Shown here in pieces: positions 8,800 through 17,612 of a stretch of DNA of 31,769 nt (its first letter is position 1; each line of letters begins with the position of its first letter). The notes below the pieces were generated by a model. The model saw only the letters and a list, made by a program, of their open reading frames with translations, made no database searches and was not told where the DNA came from. Source of the stretch: GCA-2697345 sp045565015. GTDB lineage: Bacteria; Pseudomonadota; Alphaproteobacteria; Rhodobacterales; Rhodobacteraceae. Position numbers and translations under genes: made by a program. The DNA lies in contig JBJLGD010000030.1 of the NCBI GenBank assembly GCA_045565015.1, positions 1 through 31,769 on the forward strand, written 5' to 3'.

Positions 8800-9808
8800 T
8801 TACTTAACCTTCACTCTGTTGTTAACCCCAGATTTAGTCAGCCTCGCTGCTAAAGTTATGGCAGATGCTATACCCGTTCTGTCTGCAGATCCATGCGATT
8901 TTATAACTGTTCCATTTAATCCAAGAAATACTCCACCATTGACACTTCTTGGATCAATTTCCAGTTTCGTTTTTTAAGAGCTGAAGCGAGAAAAAGTGAA
9001 CCAAATTTTGATATTATATTGGAGGTTAAAGAAGCTTTGATTTTTTCAGAAATAAAATTTGATGTTCCTTCTGCAGTTTTTATCGCAATGTTACCCGTAA
9101 AGCCATCGGTTACGATAATATCCACTCTATTTGATGGAATATCGCTTCCCTCCACAAAACCTACGAACTTGAAGTTTTCAGTTATAGATTTTGTTTGAAT
9201 TAATTCATACGCTAGCTTTAGTTCGTTATTGCCCTTATGTTCTTCCGTTCCCATATTTAAAAGGCCTACTCTTGGATTTTTTATACCTAAGCCTTGTTTG
9301 GCATAGTTTACCCCCATAATAGAAAATTTTAATAAATCATTATGATCTGCTTTTATGTCTGCTCCAACGTCGAGCACGATATTGAACCCAGACTTATTCC
9401 TTGATGGCCAGAGGCACGCTATGGCTGGGCGGTTAACACCTGAGGATTTCTTCAAGCGTACAACTGATAACGCCATTAAAGCCCCCGTATTCCACCACTT
9501 ACACATGCATCCGCGGCACCTGTTCTCACGGACTCAACTGCAGACCACATTGAGGTATCTTTACCATGCCTCAGTACAAAACTTGGTTTTTGATCCATTG
9601 ATACAACCCCCTTTGTATCAATTATCGAGCATTTGTTTTGAATATTACTGTCTTTTATTAATTTAGATAACTCTAAACCATTTCCATGGACTAGAAATTT
9701 TATATTAGGGTAGCTACTTGCACACTGACGTATACCAAATACTACTTCTTTTGGTCCAAGGTCTGCACCCATCGCATCTATTGATATCATTGATTTTATA
9801 TTTTTCAA
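8800..9808 (-). CDS. plsX: Phosphate acyltransferase PlsX, with two apparent frameshifts
   Basis: Converts acyl-ACP to acyl-phosphate, the donor for PlsY in phospholipid synthesis. Three consecutive pieces in different frames make one PlsX. The N-terminal piece has MISIDAMGADLGP, FVLRHGKDTSMW and ADACVSGG. The middle has NTGALMALS, RPAIACLWPS, VLDVGADIKAD, RVGLLNMGTEEHKG and VDIIVTDGFTGNIAIKT. The C-terminus has LEIDPRSVNGGVFLGLNGTV and IKSHGSADRTGIASAI, ending at the TAA at 8800-8802. The breaks lie near 9490 (ADACVSGG to NTGALM) and 8965 (ALKKR to KLEIDP). One added A on the coding strand at each repairs the gene. The start is probably TTG at 9808; ATG at 9790 is possible. It is essential in bacteria of this type, so sequencing error is the best reading. 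Confidence 0.92.
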
Positions 9809-9815
9809 TTAATAG

Positions 9816-9849
9816 CCTGTAATCCGTTGGTGGTTTACAGGTAGATTAC
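9816..9849 (-). promoter_or_regulatory. Alternative hairpins between rpmF and plsX
   Basis: CCTGTAA and TTACAGG (9816-9822, 9835-9841) form a perfect 7-bp stem with a 12-base loop just upstream of the plsX start. The AGG that could serve as the plsX ribosome-binding site lies in this stem. A second pair, GTAATC and GATTAC (9844-9849 with 9819-9824), competes for the same bases. This could act as a translational or processing control, but no function is shown. Confidence 0.35.
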
Positions 9850-9851
9850 GC

Positions 9852-10058
9852 TTAAGCGGCGTCCTCGTCTAGATCGACTTCTTCATTAATTGAAATAACT
9901 TCTCGCTCTGCATAATAACCGCAAGATGGACAAACATGGTGAGGTCTTTTCAGTTCACCACAGTTTGGACATTCAGTTGCTGTATCTGCTGACAAACTGT
10001 CGTGAGAACGACGATTATTTCTACGTGATCGAGATACTTTATTCTGTTGAACGGCCAT
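9852..10058 (-). CDS. rpmF: 50S ribosomal protein L32
   Basis: A 68-residue ribosomal protein of the zinc-binding L32 form. MAVQQNKVSRSRRNNRRSHD is the basic N-terminus typical of alphaproteobacteria (normally MAVPQNKVSRSRRN). Two CxxC pairs (Cys30/Cys33 and Cys43/Cys46) bind zinc, and an acidic tail follows. The yceD-rpmF-plsX-fabH order is widely conserved. A 168-base gap separates it from yceD, larger than usual, so it may have its own promoter. Confidence 0.97.
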   Translation of the reverse strand: MAVQQNKVSRSRRNNRRSHDSLSADTATECPNCGELKRPHHVCPSCGYYAEREVISINEEVDLDEDAA

Positions 10059-10226
10059 TATATTACCCTAACTTTCAAAACTGTCGTTTGTGCATTTATC
10101 GTATACTAAGTTGCCCTAAAGGACTTTGGTTTTTCCGCATTTTCCTGGTATCATTTAGTTAAATCTACTACGAATTATTTTATCAACGGCCTGATACCCT
10201 AAACTCTTCTTTTAATCAAGCTGTTA
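10059..10226 (-). promoter_or_regulatory. Intergenic region upstream of rpmF
   Basis: 168 bases with no coding potential that I can support. A 7-bp inverted repeat (GGTATCA near 10149-10155 and TGATACC near 10191-10197) spans about 35 bases close to the end of yceD. The rest is AT-rich and may hold the rpmF promoter, but I cannot name the -35 and -10 elements with confidence. Confidence 0.3.
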
Positions 10227-10769
10227 CTAATCATCTTTTTGGACAATCATTTTTTTCATAAGATCAGAAAGTATCGCAAAAGGTTTGTTTCCACTTCCGA
10301 CCTCTTTTTCATCTATCCAATAATCTGAATTCGTTGAAGTCTCTAAGTAAGTTTTTGATTTTGGGTATACAGGGATTTCTAAAGCTAATTCTTCAATCAA
10401 TATATCCATTAAATTAATTGTCTCCCTTTGACGCTCCATACTTGTTTCGATACTTGTTTCGTCTAACCTTAATTTACTTTCGTCCCAATCACGGGAAAAT
10501 ATACGAGTAACATTAGTTTCAAGAGTAGTTTTCATAGGTTCTAGAGATATACCGCAAGTTTGAATAACAACTGCGTTAAGTTTAGCATCTAATTTAAGAT
10601 CATGGCCATTGATAGGGTATATCTGACCAGAAAACGATAAAGTTTTTAGTAAAAGGACATCTAGTTTTTCAGAGATTTCTTGTAAGGTATCTTTTCTTGG
10701 AGATAAATTAAACTTATGACCTCTCTGGCTTATCAATTTTGAGACTATTAATTTATTTTGATTTTGCAT
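10227..10769 (-). CDS. yceD: YceD/DUF177 family protein
   Basis: A 180-residue protein of the YceD (DUF177) family, which sits upstream of rpmF in most bacteria and has been linked to 23S rRNA/ribosome metabolism. The family core is visible as LNAVVIQTCGISLEPM (about residues 65-79, with Cys72), followed by an acidic stretch and MDILIEELALEIPVYPKS. The C-terminal segment resembles the NPFAILSDLMKK tail of the alphaproteobacterial form (KPFAILSDLMKKM). The start at 10769 (MQNQNK) is the only ATG nearby. It diverges from the BamE-like gene, as in many alphaproteobacteria. The molecular function is not established from this sequence. Confidence 0.85.
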   Translation of the reverse strand: MQNQNKLIVSKLISQRGHKFNLSPRKDTLQEISEKLDVLLLKTLSFSGQIYPINGHDLKLDAKLNAVVIQTCGISLEPMKTTLETNVTRIFSRDWDESKLRLDETSIETSMERQRETINLMDILIEELALEIPVYPKSKTYLETSTNSDYWIDEKEVGSGNKPFAILSDLMKKMIVQKDD

Positions 10770-10880
10770 TGTAAGTTATCTTTCAGAATAGACTGGCTCT
10801 TGCTAAATGAGGTTATTTGAGTTGAACTAATAAATAATATAGATATAGGAATTATATCGACAATTAAAGGCTAAGTTAAA
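10770..10880. promoter_or_regulatory. Divergent promoter region, yceD / bamE-like
   Basis: 111 bases between two divergently transcribed genes must contain promoters for both. On the plus strand a TTGAAC (around 10821) lies before AT-rich TATAGATATAGG sequence at roughly the right spacing for a sigma70-type promoter. This assignment is tentative. Confidence 0.3.
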
Positions 10881-11330
10881 ATGTCAATTCTTAAACTGTT
10901 GAGTTTAATCTTTATATTTGGACTATATTCATCATGTTCCTCAGTTATCCAAAGTCATGGTCACGTACCATTGAATTCTGATTTAGAAAAAATAAAAGTA
11001 GGTATTGATAATAAAAAGTCTATTGAAACTTTGATAGGTAAACCCACTACTGCGAGTGTATTAAATAATCGAGATTGGTACTATATAGGAAGTACTATGA
11101 AACATTCGGGATGGAAAAAACCCCAAGAAATTAAACGCGTAATAATAGCTATAAGTTTTACTCAAGCTGGTGTTGTTGAGAATATTGAGAGATATAGTCT
11201 TAGTGATGGTCAAGAAATTAAAATTTCTTCCAGGGTAACCGGAAAAAAGGTAAAAGATAATACCTTCCTTAGACAGCTTCTTGGCAATTTTGGACGGGTT
11301 GATATTCCTACAGCTCTTGGTAACAATTAA
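10881..11330 (+). CDS. bamE: BamE/SmpA-like outer-membrane lipoprotein
   Basis: A 149-residue lipoprotein with a signal peptide ending in the lipobox LYSSC, so Cys19 would be lipidated. The mature part follows the BamE/OmlA pattern: KIKVGIDNKKSIETLIGKPTTASVLNNRDWYYIGS, then a beta-strand segment VIIAISFTQAGVVENIERY. BamE is a small accessory lipoprotein of the BAM complex that inserts outer-membrane proteins. Its position divergent from yceD is the usual alphaproteobacterial context. The tail GRVDIPTALG also fits alphaproteobacterial members. It converges on msrB with a 10-base gap. Confidence 0.85.
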   Translation: MSILKLLSLIFIFGLYSSCSSVIQSHGHVPLNSDLEKIKVGIDNKKSIETLIGKPTTASVLNNRDWYYIGSTMKHSGWKKPQEIKRVIIAISFTQAGVVENIERYSLSDGQEIKISSRVTGKKVKDNTFLRQLLGNFGRVDIPTALGNN

Positions 11331-11340
11331 TATTTTTAAA

Positions 11341-11733
11341 TTATTCCTGCTCCTGAAAATCAAGAGCTACGCCGTTTATACAGTATCTCAAACCAGTAGG
11401 TTGGGGTCCATCCGGAAAAATATGCCCTAAATGGCCATCACACTGAGAACAAATAGCCTCTGTGCGTCGCATTGACCAGCTAGTGTCGATACTCTCTTTT
11501 ATGACATCTTTATCTATTGGTTGATAAAAAGATGGCCAGCCGCTTCCAGAATCGTACTTAGAATCTGAGGTGAATAATTTGCTACCACAACCAGCACAAC
11601 AGAATATTCCTCGAGCTTTTGGGAAGCTATCATTAGAAAAAGCTCTTTCTGTTCCATGCTGGCGCATGACACTAAAAGCTTCTGGTGTTAGTAACCTTTT
11701 CCACTCCAAATCAGTTTTTATGACTTTTTTCAT
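11341..11733 (-). CDS. msrB: Peptide-methionine (R)-S-oxide reductase
   Basis: Reduces the R form of methionine sulfoxide in oxidised proteins. The 130-residue protein has the full MsrB pattern: a zinc site from Cys46/Cys49 (CAGC) and Cys95/Cys98 (CSQC), SGSGWPSF (62-69), GHLGHIFPDGP (100-110) and the catalytic Cys118 in LRYCINGVALDF. It has no signal peptide, so it is cytosolic. It is a single gene convergent with the BamE-like gene, and its promoter must lie in the AT-rich region upstream, shared with uup. Confidence 0.96.
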   Translation of the reverse strand: MKKVIKTDLEWKRLLTPEAFSVMRQHGTERAFSNDSFPKARGIFCCAGCGSKLFTSDSKYDSGSGWPSFYQPIDKDVIKESIDTSWSMRRTEAICSQCDGHLGHIFPDGPQPTGLRYCINGVALDFQEQE

Positions 11734-11918
11734 TCTTTAGCCTTTTTATATTTTTTTGTTTCTTGGTTCGATTTAAAATAGTGTTCCACAAATAACTTTG
11801 TTCCAATGTATTTATTTACTATCAATTTATTTATGCTGTTTATATATTTTATAAATCGAATTAACTAAAGCATTTTAAGATAATTTATTTGGGAATCTTA
11901 TAAGGGATTAATAATTTT
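11734..11918. promoter_or_regulatory. Divergent intergenic region, msrB / uup
   Basis: 185 bases, very AT-rich and without a supported ORF. It holds promoters for both flanking genes. A perfect 9-bp inverted repeat, TTCGATTTA at 11767-11775 and TAAATCGAA at 11852-11860, brackets the middle with a 76-base spacer. The spacing is too long for a simple hairpin or a single operator, so it may be chance. Confidence 0.35.
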
Positions 11919-13748
11919 ATGACCTTAACACCTTTAATACAGTTAAATGGTATAGGGCTAAGTTTTGGTGGGAAGTCATTATTTTCTAACCTTGACTTGA
12001 TTGTTAATCCGAATGATCGAATTGCGTTGGTTGGAAAGAATGGATCAGGTAAGTCAACACTAATGAAGGTTTTGGCTGGATTGGTTGAACCTGACTTAGG
12101 TTCACGTGTCTGTTCACCTAATATTAAGGTTTCTTATATGGAACAAGATCCGGATCTTAATAACTTTGATACACTTGGAGAGTATGCTCATAGTAAGTTG
12201 AGTGGAGGAGAAGCTTATAAAGTGGATGCGTTTTCACGTGGTTTAAAGCTTAATTTACACTCGTCAGTTGCCTCCTCCTCAGGTGGTGAAAAACGGAGAG
12301 TTTCAATCGCTAAACTCTTAGCGGAACAACCCGAAGTGATGCTACTTGACGAACCAACTAATCACTTGGATATAAATGCCATAACCTGGTTAGAGGAAGA
12401 ATTAAAGAAACTTAATACAGCATTTATTATTATTAGTCATGATAGGAAATTCCTTTCGTCGCTTTCGACCAGTACAATTTGGATTGATGATGGTAAAACG
12501 CGACGACACAGTAAGAGTTTTTCTAGTTTTGAAGATTGGCGTGATCAGATTTGGGCAGAAGAAGATGCGGCACGTCATAAGCTGAAGAGAAAGATACTAG
12601 CCGAAACTCGTTGGGCAATTGAGGGAATTAGTGGCCGCCGAAAACGAAATATGGGTAGAGTCAGAGCATTAAAAACACTTAAGGAGAAGTTTTCTAATCA
12701 GGGTATTCGAAAAAATATAGAGTTAATAAATTTTGAGCCTTCTGAAATGGGTGGGAAGCAGACTATAGTAGCTAATAAAATCACAAAATCCTTTTCCAAT
12801 ACTAACATTATTTCTAACTTTTCAATAAAGGTAGGGCGAGGCGAAAGGATTGCCATAATTGGTCCTAATGGTGCTGGAAAGACAACCTTATTGAAACTTC
12901 TAATAGGAGAACTCAGTCCCGACCAAGGCACCGTAAAACTTGGTACAAATTTAAAAATAGCAATATTTGATCAAAATCGAGAAATACTAAACTCTGAGAG
13001 CACATTATGGGAAAGTCTTACTAATTCGTCAGAAACTGAGGTAATCGGAAAGGGCGATTACGTGAGTGTTAGGGGTGAAACAAGGCACGTCGTTGGTTAC
13101 CTTAAAGATTTTCTCTTTGATGAAAGTCAATTTAGGTCGCCAGTTAGTTCTCTGTCAGGAGGAGAAAAAGCTCGGCTTATCCTTGCTAAGATTATGGCTA
13201 AAGACTCAAATCTATTAGTTTTAGATGAACCGACCAACGACCTAGATATAGAAACTTTAGACCTCTTGCAGGAGCTTATAGCAGATTACCAGGGAACCGT
13301 CTTGCTTGTCAGTCATGATCGGGACTTTATTGACCGTATTTCAACTTCTACGATAGCTATAGAGGAGGGCAGCGCTATAGTTTATGCTGGAGGTTGGTCT
13401 GATTATCTATCACAAAAAAAAGGCTCACAGAAAAGAGAAACTTTAGAGCAAAGAAAAGTTAAGCTATCAAACAAAAAAACAAAAATTAAGTCCAAAAAAA
13501 GTGTTAATACAAAAAATGAAAGCTTGACCTTTACTCAGCAGCATAGATTAAAGTCACTGCCTAAGGAAATTCGTAAAATAGAGTTAGAGATAAAAAGATT
13601 AACCGAACTTCTATCAGATATGGGCTTGTTTGAAAGAGATGAGAAAAAATTTTTAATATTATCTGAGGGGTTGGTTGAAAGACAACGTAACCTATCAATA
13701 TTAGAAGAAGAATGGTTGATCTTAGAGGAAAAAAATAGTGAGGTATGA
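11919..13748 (+). CDS. uup: ABC-F ATPase, Uup type
   Basis: A soluble tandem ATPase of the ABC-F family, 609 residues, with no membrane domain. Domain 1 has Walker A GKNGSGKST (39-47), signature SSGGE (120-124) and DEPTNHLD (144-151). Domain 2 has GPNGAGKTT (315-323), LSGGE (412-416) and DEPTNDLD (436-443). The RHVVGYLKDFLFDES segment (about 389-403) and a C-terminal lysine-rich coiled coil (about 530-605) identify the Uup branch rather than EttA. Uup proteins act on ribosomes or DNA structure and influence transposon excision and ribosome maturation; the exact role is unsettled. Its TGA stop is immediately followed by the next gene's ATG, so the two are coupled. Confidence 0.93.
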   Translation: MTLTPLIQLNGIGLSFGGKSLFSNLDLIVNPNDRIALVGKNGSGKSTLMKVLAGLVEPDLGSRVCSPNIKVSYMEQDPDLNNFDTLGEYAHSKLSGGEAYKVDAFSRGLKLNLHSSVASSSGGEKRRVSIAKLLAEQPEVMLLDEPTNHLDINAITWLEEELKKLNTAFIIISHDRKFLSSLSTSTIWIDDGKTRRHSKSFSSFEDWRDQIWAEEDAARHKLKRKILAETRWAIEGISGRRKRNMGRVRALKTLKEKFSNQGIRKNIELINFEPSEMGGKQTIVANKITKSFSNTNIISNFSIKVGRGERIAIIGPNGAGKTTLLKLLIGELSPDQGTVKLGTNLKIAIFDQNREILNSESTLWESLTNSSETEVIGKGDYVSVRGETRHVVGYLKDFLFDESQFRSPVSSLSGGEKARLILAKIMAKDSNLLVLDEPTNDLDIETLDLLQELIADYQGTVLLVSHDRDFIDRISTSTIAIEEGSAIVYAGGWSDYLSQKKGSQKRETLEQRKVKLSNKKTKIKSKKSVNTKNESLTFTQQHRLKSLPKEIRKIELEIKRLTELLSDMGLFERDEKKFLILSEGLVERQRNLSILEEEWLILEEKNSEV

Positions 13749-14729
13749 ATGCCAAAAATCAATTTAGAAGATATACAAGAATACACTCGCCAAGCGTTAG
13801 TGAATTATGGTGCAAAGGATTGGATAGCGAGGTCTGTTGCGAGAGCTGTAAAGAGGTCTGAGGAGACAGGAAATATAATTTGCGGGCTTTATTATCTTGA
13901 AAGTTATTGCCAGCAATTGGAGTCTGGACGAGTTGATGGCCAAGTAGACCCAATTATATCTCAGCCCCGAATGGGAGCTGTAAAGTCTGATGCAATGTTT
14001 GGTTTTGCACAGCCGGCCTTTGAGAAGGGGTATATTGCTGCAATTGAAGCGGCAAAAGAAAATGGTATTTCTAGTTTTGCTGTGGCGAACGCTCATACCT
14101 GCACATCTCTGGGATATTTCACGGAGTTAATAGCTTCAAAGGGAATGATTGGACTTGGATTTACGAATGCTTCGTCAATCGTCGCGCCGCCTGGTGGTAA
14201 CAAAGCTGTAATAGGGACAAACCCTATCGCAATGACTGTCCCCGGTAGTGGAGGACCAGCTATGCATTTTGACTTTTCCACTTCAACAGTAGCTCTTGGT
14301 AAAATTACAATGGCCAAGGCGGCAGGTACTGAAATACCGTTGGGTTGGGCGTTAGACTCTAACGGCGAGCCAACTACTGACCCGATTAAAGCACTGAGTG
14401 GCACCCTCGTCTCTACAGGCGGTTATAAGGGATGGGGCTTTGGATTAATGTCAGAAATTTTTGCATCTGGTATTACAGGGTCTGTAAATTCCCTTGATAT
14501 TAAGGGGCTAAAGTCCCCAGAGGGCAAACCCCATGGTATTGGTCAATATTATATTATTATAGATACTCATACTTACTCTGATATGTTTGAGCAAAGCTTT
14601 TCAAGAGTTTCGGATGCAGTGAAAAAACAAGATGGAGCTCGAATACCTGGAGCTTCTCGCGTTGAACTTGATTTGATTGATGTCCCTGACAGTTTGTGGG
14701 AAATAGTTTTGAAGCTGGTTAAAAATTAA
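13749..14729 (+). CDS. Malate/L-lactate dehydrogenase (Ldh_2) family oxidoreductase
   Basis: A 326-residue NAD(P)-dependent dehydrogenase of the Ldh_2 family (COG2055), which includes malate, ureidoglycolate and sulfolactate dehydrogenases. Typical features are SFAVANAHTCTSLGYFTE (about 109-126, holding the catalytic His region), GLGFTNASSIVAPPGG, VIGTNPIAMTVPG, GWALDSNGEPTTDP and YKGWGFGLMSEI. The substrate is a 2-hydroxy acid but cannot be specified. The usual family motif SHHFG is here NAHTC, so specificity is likely different from classic malate enzymes. The ATG directly abuts the uup stop. Confidence 0.85.
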   Translation: MPKINLEDIQEYTRQALVNYGAKDWIARSVARAVKRSEETGNIICGLYYLESYCQQLESGRVDGQVDPIISQPRMGAVKSDAMFGFAQPAFEKGYIAAIEAAKENGISSFAVANAHTCTSLGYFTELIASKGMIGLGFTNASSIVAPPGGNKAVIGTNPIAMTVPGSGGPAMHFDFSTSTVALGKITMAKAAGTEIPLGWALDSNGEPTTDPIKALSGTLVSTGGYKGWGFGLMSEIFASGITGSVNSLDIKGLKSPEGKPHGIGQYYIIIDTHTYSDMFEQSFSRVSDAVKKQDGARIPGASRVELDLIDVPDSLWEIVLKLVKN

Positions 14730-14743
14730 AATAGTAACTCTAG

Positions 14744-15487
14744 TTAGTAAGTCGCTCTACCTCCTGATAAGTCAAATACAGCACCAGTGCTAAATGAGTT
14801 TTCTTTGCTAACTAACCACATTATCATATTTGCTACCTCTTCTACTTCAACAAATCGAGCGCGGGGTATCTTTGAGAGCATATACGAGATATGTTCTTCA
14901 GTCATTTGATCGAATATAGGTGTTCGGGCTGCCGCAGGGGTCACGCAATTTACTGCAATATTTTTATTCGCATTTTCTTTTCCAACTGATTTTGTAAAAC
15001 CTATAACACCAGCTTTAGAGGCCGAGTAGGCGGCGGCATTGGGATTACCCTCTTTTCCAGCAACAGAGGCTATATTCAAGATTCTTCCGTAATTTTGTTC
15101 TCTCATTTTTCCAAGTACTGCTTTATTGACGTTATATGTGCCCGTTAGATTAACCTTGATAATCTTAGCCCATTCATCGTTGTCATATTGATGAATAGGC
15201 TCATTAGAACCCGCTATCCCAGCTGAATTTACCAGAATAGTTATTGGACCTAACTCACTTTCTGTTTTTTCAAGGGCGTTAGAGACTGAAACATAATCTG
15301 TAATGTCGCAATGAAGAGTTTGGGTACTACCGAAAATTTGATTATTTCTTTCATTTTCCGCTTGATTAATATCCCATGACGCAACTTTAGCTCCGGCAAG
15401 ATTGAGTTTCTCAACTACTGCGAAGCCTATTCCTTGAGCACCGCCTGTGACCACGGCCACTTGATCTTTAAAATCATATTGGTTCAT
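14744..15487 (-). CDS. Short-chain dehydrogenase/reductase (SDR)
   Basis: A 247-residue classical SDR. The Rossmann motif TGGAQGIG is at 14-21, NSAG at 87-90, and the catalytic triad Ser141, Tyr154, Lys158 lies in NIASVAG and YSASK. The acidic Asp39 after the second beta strand (SWDI) suggests preference for NAD over NADP. The C-terminal FSTGAVFDLSGGRATY is typical of sugar- or hydroxyacyl-type SDRs related to FabG; the substrate is unknown. It is convergent with the Ldh-family gene and lies downstream of parE on the same strand with a 32-base gap, so it may be transcribed with parE. Confidence 0.88.
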   Translation of the reverse strand: MNQYDFKDQVAVVTGGAQGIGFAVVEKLNLAGAKVASWDINQAENERNNQIFGSTQTLHCDITDYVSVSNALEKTESELGPITILVNSAGIAGSNEPIHQYDNDEWAKIIKVNLTGTYNVNKAVLGKMREQNYGRILNIASVAGKEGNPNAAAYSASKAGVIGFTKSVGKENANKNIAVNCVTPAAARTPIFDQMTEEHISYMLSKIPRARFVEVEEVANMIMWLVSKENSFSTGAVFDLSGGRATY

Positions 15488-15519
15488 ATACTTTCCTAGC
15501 CCTATACATAAAAATTCAA

Positions 15520-17478
15520 CTAAATATCTAACCCATCAACAAAGCGTGCATTTTTTTGAATATAATCATAACGTAGTTCAGGTTTCTTGCCCATTAACTG
15601 TTCCACTAATCTTGATGTTTCACCAGGCTCATCTTCATCGATTGTAACCTTGATTAATTCTCGTGATACAGGGTCCATCGTAGTGCTTTTTAAATCTTTG
15701 GCATCCATTTCACCAAGACCCTTAAAGCGTGAAACATCAATTTTACCTTTTCCTCCAATTCCATTTTGAAGAATACTATCCTTTTCTTCTTCTGAAAGGC
15801 AGTAAGCTCTATTTTCACCTTGAGTTAATCTAAATAATGGTGGGCATGCTAAAAATAAATGACCTTGATCGACCAAAGGTCGCATTTGAGTATAGAAAAA
15901 GGTCATTAGAAGTGATGCGATATGTGCGCCATCAACATCTGCATCTGTCATTATTATGACCTTTTCATATCTTAAGTTTTCTATATTAAAACCTGACCCC
16001 ATTCCAACGCCTAAAGCCTGACAAAGATCACTTATTTCTGTATTGGTGTTAATTTTTGCTGATGCTGCTCCGAGGACGTTTAGTATCTTCCCTCGTAAAG
16101 GAAGAAGGGCTTGATTAACCCTATTACGTGCCATTTTTGCAGATCCACCGGCGGAGTCTCCTTCAACTATAAATAGTTCAGTGTCAGTCCTAGATTTTGA
16201 TGAACAATCAACTAACTTGCCCGGTAAGCGTAATTTTTTTGTTGCTGATTTGCGTGCGGTCTCTTTTTCCTGACGCCGTCTTAAACGCTCCTCCGCACGA
16301 AGGATTAGAAAATCTAGTATTGACCCTGCTGCTTTTGTATCTGCTGCCAGCCAGTTATCAAAGTGATCTCTCACAGAATTTTCTACTAATCTTTGTGCGT
16401 CAACGGTTGCCAGACGGTCTTTCGTCTGTCCAACAAACTCGGGTTCCCTAATAAAGCACGAAACTATCGCGCAGCCGCCAGTTAAAAGATCATCTTTAGT
16501 AATTTGGCCTACTTTCTTATTTGAAATTAAATCTCCATAAGTTCTTATGCCTTTCAAAATTGCATTCCAAAAACCTAATTCATGAGTGCCGCCCTCTGGA
16601 GTTGGAACAGTATTACAATAGGACTGAATGAATCCATCCCTTGCAGGTGTCCAATTGATAGCCCATTCGACTTTACCAGGTATCTTAAATTTACTCTGAA
16701 ATTCAACTTTACCACTAAAATTATGATCAGAATAGGTGGAATGGTCTCCAAGAGTTTCTCGTAAATAGTCTGATAAACCACCTGGAAAATGAAAAGTTTC
16801 TTCGATAGGAGTTTGGCCATCGTTTATCTCACTTTTCCATCGTATTTCCACGCCTGAGAATAAATATGCCTTTGACTTTATTGATTTAAAAAGACGGGAT
16901 GGTTTTAATTTATGTTCTCCAAAAATTTCTGGATCAGGGTGGAAAGTAATTGTCGTTCCTCTACGATTTGTTGCTGTACCAACTTTTTTAACTGAGTTTA
17001 AGGGTAATCCCCTAGAAAAGGATTGTTCATACAACTCCTTATTTCTTGCTACTTGGACTACCATGGAGTCGCTTAAAGCGTTAACTACAGAAGCTCCTAC
17101 ACCGTGAAGTCCACCGGAAGTTTGGTAGCTTTCACCAGAAAATTTTCCACCGGAATGTAAAGTGCACATGATTACTTCTAAAGCACTTTTTGTTGGAAAC
17201 TTTGGGTGTGGTTCTACTGGTATACCTCTACCATTATCTCTGATTAATACCGAAAAATCGGATTTAAGTTCAATTTCTATTCTATTTGCAAAGCCAGCCA
17301 CGGCTTCATCCATAGAGTTATCTAGTATTTCTGATACAAGATGATGAAGCGCTCGCTCATCTGTTCCACCGATATACATCCCAGGTCTTTTGCGAACGGG
17401 TTCAAGTCCCTCCAACACTTCAATAGATGAAGCGTCATAAGCTTTGCTACCCATATCAGGGTGTGACTCTGTACTCAT
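15520..17478 (-). CDS. parE: DNA topoisomerase IV subunit B
   Basis: ATPase subunit of topoisomerase IV, which with ParC decatenates daughter chromosomes. The 652-residue protein has a GHKL ATPase domain (SEILDNSMDEA at 49-59, DNGRGIP at 81-87, GGLHGVG at 122-128), a transducer domain, and a TOPRIM domain with EGDSAGG (439-445) and TDADVDGAHI (511-520), ending with RFKGLGEMD. The N-terminal YDASSIEVLEGLEPVRKRPG and the absence of the GyrB-specific insertion support ParE over GyrB. The next upstream gene, a MATE exporter, is divergent. Confidence 0.96.
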   Translation of the reverse strand: MSTESHPDMGSKAYDASSIEVLEGLEPVRKRPGMYIGGTDERALHHLVSEILDNSMDEAVAGFANRIEIELKSDFSVLIRDNGRGIPVEPHPKFPTKSALEVIMCTLHSGGKFSGESYQTSGGLHGVGASVVNALSDSMVVQVARNKELYEQSFSRGLPLNSVKKVGTATNRRGTTITFHPDPEIFGEHKLKPSRLFKSIKSKAYLFSGVEIRWKSEINDGQTPIEETFHFPGGLSDYLRETLGDHSTYSDHNFSGKVEFQSKFKIPGKVEWAINWTPARDGFIQSYCNTVPTPEGGTHELGFWNAILKGIRTYGDLISNKKVGQITKDDLLTGGCAIVSCFIREPEFVGQTKDRLATVDAQRLVENSVRDHFDNWLAADTKAAGSILDFLILRAEERLRRRQEKETARKSATKKLRLPGKLVDCSSKSRTDTELFIVEGDSAGGSAKMARNRVNQALLPLRGKILNVLGAASAKINTNTEISDLCQALGVGMGSGFNIENLRYEKVIIMTDADVDGAHIASLLMTFFYTQMRPLVDQGHLFLACPPLFRLTQGENRAYCLSEEEKDSILQNGIGGKGKIDVSRFKGLGEMDAKDLKSTTMDPVSRELIKVTIDEDEPGETSRLVEQLMGKKPELRYDYIQKNARFVDGLDI

Positions 17479-17612
17479 ATATCTGCTCTTTATTATTCTT
17501 TTTAATATCTTTATGACAGACAGCTTACACCGAGAAAAGGCCTAGATCACTAATAAAAGTAAAAACTATAAAACCGCCTTGCATAAACGCATTTAAAAAC
17601 CTAAGCGAGATC
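17479..17612. promoter_or_regulatory. Divergent promoter region, parE / MATE exporter
   Basis: 134 non-coding bases between divergent genes. They should contain promoters for both. I see no long inverted repeat or riboswitch-like fold. Confidence 0.4.

Noticed and set aside
9355..9666. Plus-strand open frame opposite plsX
   Set aside because: It is an antisense shadow of the plsX coding sequence.
6779..11368. Recurring octamer CAAGAGCT/AGCTCTTG at 6779, 11312 and 11361
   Set aside because: It occurs in a hairpin, a coding end and a convergent gene end; with so few copies and a short length it is most likely chance.
11312..11368. AGCTCTTG/CAAGAGCT inverted repeat spanning the bamE-msrB convergence as a terminator
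   Set aside because: The 41-base spacer is too long for a typical intrinsic terminator and both arms lie in coding sequence.
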